NCBI GenBank assembly: GCA_947388185.1
Contig: CANDQP010000007.1
Coordinates: 1 to 50,841 of the forward strand
Source: an uncultured Dorea sp.
GTDB lineage: Bacteria > Bacillota > Clostridia > Lachnospirales > Lachnospiraceae
Reading direction: 5' to 3'
Length of the DNA: 50,841 nucleotides
Positions 48,157 through 50,841 of this stretch are shown here, piece after piece. The notes under the pieces were generated by a model. That model was not told where the DNA came from. It made no database searches and saw only the letters and a list, made by a program, of their open reading frames with translations. The translations under genes and the position numbers were made by a program. The number at the start of each line of letters is the position of its first letter. Position 1 is the first letter of the stretch.

Positions 48157-49869
48157 GTGGAAGATAATACTTTAATAACGGAACAGACCGATCTGAAACT
48201 TGCAGATTACTTACATACATCAGCTAACGGCCGCGAAAATCTGGGTGAAGAGATACCTGTAGCGGTTTACCGGCTATTGGAATATTCCCTCCGCGAAGAA
48301 CTGACTGAACAACTCGGACGAAATGACCAGATCCGCATTTTCCGTAACGCGGGTTACCGGGCAGGACAATATTTTGCAAAACAGCATTTGGATCTGTCAC
48401 TGCCGTTCTCTGAATTTGCCGCCCAGCTTCAAAAGCAGTTGGAGCGATTCAAAATGGGGGTTCTCCGAATCGAAAAAATGAATGAAGATACAGGCAAGAT
48501 CATCCTCACAGTCTCGGAAGACGCCGACTGTTCCGGACTCCCCACACTTGGAGAAACGGTATGCAATTACGATGAGGGCCTCATATCCGGTATCCTCACC
48601 GCTTATACCGGCAGCCCGTACACTGCGGTCGAGATCGACTGCTGGGCAACCGGGGACCGCGTATGCCGTTTTCAGGCAGAAGTCAAGGATTCGTTCCATG
48701 TACAGGAATTGAGCGAGCCTTACCATGATTCGAAGCAGGATCTTCACTCTCTGCAAGGCGAAATAGAAGAATTAACTGCATATACGGCAGAGCTTTCCAA
48801 AGGAAATCTGTCTGTCCCATTCCCAAGCAAGAGTAATTTCCTGTGTGAGAATCTGAAAAATCTTCATGCGAACCTGAACCACCTCACCTGGCAGGCCCAA
48901 CAGGTAGCCAAGGGCGATTATTCACAGCAGGTAGCTTATCTTGGGGATTTTTCCGAGGCATTTAACGAGATGACCAAACAATTAAGGGAACGCGAAGAAC
49001 GCCTGCGCCAGGAAGCGCTCAGAGTCCAGAACCATGCCGAGATGATCGAGGGCTATAATGAGCTTATGGTCGAAATGCTCAGCAAACGGAAGGAATGGCT
49101 TCTTGTCGTGGATACGAACACAAAAGAAATCCTCTACTGCAACAAGAAGCATCACGGCGGCGCTGTGGATGCAAGCTTCTGCCGCGACTGCAAAAAGCGT
49201 CTTCCATTTCAGCATGAGATCTTGAAATGGAACTGCGACGAACAATATAAAGTATGGGAAATGGGCGGCGACGCCGACACTCACTACCGTATTACTTCCT
49301 TCCCGATCCAATGGAAGGAGCATGATTCTCACGTCCATATCATCGTCGATATCACGGACGAGAAACGGGCTGCGCACAACCTTGCAAGCAAGGCTTATCA
49401 TGACCCGGGAACCGGGATCAAAAACCGCCTGTTTTTCGAGGAATATATGGAGATGATCCTCCGGGAGGAACAGGATACTACTCTATGCTACCTTGATCTG
49501 GACGGACTTAAATATGTAAACGATACTTTCGGTCATCTGGAAGGCGATATCTATATCCAGAACTTTGTAGAGCTGATCAAGGCGAATTTCCGAAGCGAGG
49601 ATACATTCGCCAGAATCGGCGGGGATGAATTCTGCCTTGTCTTAAGCGGCAGTATCAAAGAACTCATAGATCTTAAAATGGCGGAGATCTTAAAAGACTT
49701 CCAGACAGGAGGTTATGCCGAATACCAATGCAGCTTCAGCTACGGTATCGTAGGGATCGACGGGGCCAACAATGACTTGTCTTACGACGATATTCTCCAT
49801 GAGGCTGATGAGATCATGTACGAATGCAAACGCCGGAATAAAGAGAAATATCCGCAGCTTGTCCGGTAA
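48157..49869 (+). CDS. Diguanylate cyclase with V4R, HAMP-like and PAS domains
   Basis: GTG 48157 follows GAGAGGGGAAATAATT; the frame is open further upstream, inside the methyltransferase gene. The 570-residue protein has no membrane segment. Residues about 30-190 look like a V4R ligand-binding domain (RLLEYSLREELTEQLGRNDQ early, and the CWATGDRVCRF cysteine pair near 160). A HAMP-like helical region follows (about 195-290) and then a PAS-like domain (about 310-410) with clustered cysteines (DASFCRDCKKR). The C-terminal GGDEF domain (410-565) has LCYLDLDGLKYVNDTFGHLE and intact RIGGDEF near 488-492. It should make cyclic di-GMP in response to a soluble ligand or redox signal. Confidence 0.9.
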   Translation: MEDNTLITEQTDLKLADYLHTSANGRENLGEEIPVAVYRLLEYSLREELTEQLGRNDQIRIFRNAGYRAGQYFAKQHLDLSLPFSEFAAQLQKQLERFKMGVLRIEKMNEDTGKIILTVSEDADCSGLPTLGETVCNYDEGLISGILTAYTGSPYTAVEIDCWATGDRVCRFQAEVKDSFHVQELSEPYHDSKQDLHSLQGEIEELTAYTAELSKGNLSVPFPSKSNFLCENLKNLHANLNHLTWQAQQVAKGDYSQQVAYLGDFSEAFNEMTKQLREREERLRQEALRVQNHAEMIEGYNELMVEMLSKRKEWLLVVDTNTKEILYCNKKHHGGAVDASFCRDCKKRLPFQHEILKWNCDEQYKVWEMGGDADTHYRITSFPIQWKEHDSHVHIIVDITDEKRAAHNLASKAYHDPGTGIKNRLFFEEYMEMILREEQDTTLCYLDLDGLKYVNDTFGHLEGDIYIQNFVELIKANFRSEDTFARIGGDEFCLVLSGSIKELIDLKMAEILKDFQTGGYAEYQCSFSYGIVGIDGANNDLSYDDILHEADEIMYECKRRNKEKYPQLVR

Positions 49870-49886
49870 CGGAATGCTTCTATGCC

Positions 49887-49968
49887 TGTGCCGGATGTGC
49901 GTCTATGTTCCAACGTTCCGCGCTTCTGCAGCGGACTCCGTTTGGGATTGAGACGTGCATCCGGCACA
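49887..49968. terminator. Long hairpin between convergent genes
   Basis: An 82-nt inverted repeat has 18-base arms at 49887-49904 and 49951-49968, paired except for two G-T wobbles, with inner TTCC/GGGA and CCGC/GCGG stems. No T-run follows. It lies between the cyclase (plus) and phosphatase (minus) genes and may end both transcripts. Confidence 0.6.
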
Positions 49969-49997
49969 GACATCGAATACAGACAGTACACTAATTA

Positions 49998-50468
49998 TCA
50001 AAGCGTTACTTCTCCTTCGCTGATCAGATAATTCAGGAATCCTTCGCACCCTTCCAGAATATCATCGTAGGTTCTGTCAAAGTTGCCTGTATACCATGGG
50101 TCAGCGATATCTCTTGGGTTCTCGCTGAAATCCAGAAGCTTATATACCTTGTGTTCGGGGTCTGAGCCTATGATCCGGTCAATGTTCCTGATATTCCGGT
50201 ATTCCATTCCTAAAATATAATCATATTCCTTATAATCCTTCCTTCTTAGCTGAACCGCGTATTTGCCCCGGGTGCTGATGCCATACTGCATTAATTTGTT
50301 GGCGGTTCCGGGGTGAACCGGATTGCCGAGTTCTTCGCTGCTGGTGGCGGCGGAGGCGATGTAGAACTGGGCTGACAGGCCTCTTTTTTGTACTATGTCG
50401 CGGAATAAGAATTCCGCCATGGGGGAACGGCAGATGTTGCCGTGGCAGATGAAAAGTATTTTAATCAT
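49998..50468 (-). CDS. Low-molecular-weight protein tyrosine phosphatase
   Basis: The 156-residue cytoplasmic phosphatase has the P-loop CHGNICRS with nucleophile C8 and R14 (CX5R) near the N-terminus, and the general-acid Asp in ADPWYTGNFDRTYDDI. It removes phosphate from tyrosine or arginine residues in proteins (Wzb/YwlE-like group). Which of these is the target cannot be decided here. The ATG follows AGGAGGATTTTTTATT. It is a single gene; no tyrosine kinase or capsule gene lies nearby. Confidence 0.94.
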   Translation of the reverse strand: MIKILFICHGNICRSPMAEFLFRDIVQKRGLSAQFYIASAATSSEELGNPVHPGTANKLMQYGISTRGKYAVQLRRKDYKEYDYILGMEYRNIRNIDRIIGSDPEHKVYKLLDFSENPRDIADPWYTGNFDRTYDDILEGCEGFLNYLISEGEVTL

Positions 50469-50607
50469 AATAAAAAATCCTCCTAAAATGCGATGATTTG
50501 CTTATGTTTGACACGTTTTGCGAGGTTTATTTTTCTAATGAATATTGTTAAAAAAATCACAGAATGAGCAAAACGGGGCAATATGTGGCAAGTTGAAGCC
50601 GTCAATC

Positions 50608-50645
50608 GTAGTAAAAACGTAGTAAGAATTGGGGGTTTTTACTAC
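50608..50645. repeat. Perfect 11-bp inverted repeat
   Basis: GTAGTAAAAAC (50608-50618) pairs with GTTTTTACTAC (50635-50645) around a 16-base loop that begins with a second GTAGTAA. It overlaps the stop codon of the minus-strand gene at the window edge, whose transcript it may end. Confidence 0.55.
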
Positions 50646-50839
50646 TGCAATCTTCCCTTCATGTTATACAATGTATTTATATTTTGCATAAAATTTATTG
50701 CCTCTTCTGATCCAAATAAATATAATTGTGCCATACTTATCTGCATCGTGTTATATGCAATAACACCCTTAATAGACATATTTATTATATTACCCTTTGC
50801 CTTATCTCCTGAAAGCATCGGTGCTTCCTCATCTTTCAC
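50642..50839 (-). CDS. Unrecognised protein, 3' part (cut by window edge)
   Basis: A minus-strand frame of at least 65 codons runs off the right end of the window and stops with TAG at 50642. The visible part contains AKGNIINMSIKGVIAYNTMQ and ends YNMKGRLQ. The first triplet in view, GTG at 50839, need not be the start. No motif or membrane segment is evident and I do not recognise a family. Confidence 0.45.
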   Translation of the reverse strand: MKDEEAPMLSGDKAKGNIINMSIKGVIAYNTMQISMAQLYLFGSEEAINFMQNINTLYNMKGRLQ

Positions 50840-50841
50840 CC

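Noticed and set aside
1-50841. tRNA, rRNA or replication origin
   Set aside because: Scanning by eye found no cloverleaf, rRNA segment or DnaA-box cluster; a covariance search would be needed to be certain.

Overview
The window reads as chromosomal DNA of an anaerobic Firmicute of the Lachnospiraceae type (Dorea / Clostridium scindens-like). This is inferred from moderate GC content, strong GGAGG ribosome binding sites, a tyrosine T-box, ferredoxin-linked 2-oxoacid oxidoreductase genes, a long Gram-positive-type galT, a FabK/FabT-style fatty-acid operon with fused accDA, and a sortase-anchored VaFE-repeat surface protein. No genus marker is present, so the genus is not fixed.

Bases 1-2100 are accessory debris: hairpins, a 52-bp tandem repeat, a 56-residue small ORF, a tyrosine-recombinase pseudogene with two stops and a frameshift, an apparent type I toxin-antitoxin locus (29-residue membrane toxin with a convergent antisense RNA, neither annotated by length-limited ORF finding), and a ribbon-helix-helix gene whose upstream region holds a perfect palindrome and three 11-bp iterons. 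Next comes rplM-rpsI (minus strand) with a consensus promoter and probable L13 leader. A 195-bp MITE-like palindromic element with 14-bp terminal inverted repeats and an 8-bp target duplication sits just upstream of that promoter.

Bases 3.4-17.1 kb hold metabolic and sensing genes: a GNAT, a GH13 glycosidase, tyrS behind a DUF3267 membrane metalloprotease-like gene and a Tyr-specifier T-box, a two-component system with an intramembrane-type kinase, a GntR/ABC transporter operon, yfcE-azlC-azlD, galK-galT and a divergent AraC regulator. Bases 17.1-31.5 kb hold two AAA/PD-(D/E)XK paralogues flanking an AIM24-family gene, a POR-type oxidoreductase (porGDAB) in one unit with an NSS amino-acid transporter, and a 1.65-kilo-residue surface adhesin with a ~350-nt leader.

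Bases 31.6-43.9 kb form a near-continuous minus-strand run beginning with the fatty-acid synthesis operon fabH-acpP-fabK-fabD-fabG-fabF-accB-fabZ-accC-accDA, followed by a nitronate-monooxygenase-like gene, a MarR (FabT-like) regulator, a HAD phosphatase and cobB. The fabH promoter is flanked by two TTTGA-N3-TCAAA palindromes, matching FabT-type operators, and the regulator gene lies at the far end of the same run. Bases 44-50.8 kb hold a PadR-DUF1700-DUF4097 envelope-stress-like operon, a DAHP synthase with a structured leader, a methyltransferase plus V4R-PAS-GGDEF diguanylate cyclase pair, a low-molecular-weight phosphatase, and the 3' part of an unrecognised gene cut by the window edge.

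The parts most worth following up are the toxin/antisense RNA locus, the MITE, the T-box/DUF3267/tyrS arrangement, the POR-NSS coupling, the V4R cyclase and the adhesin leader.
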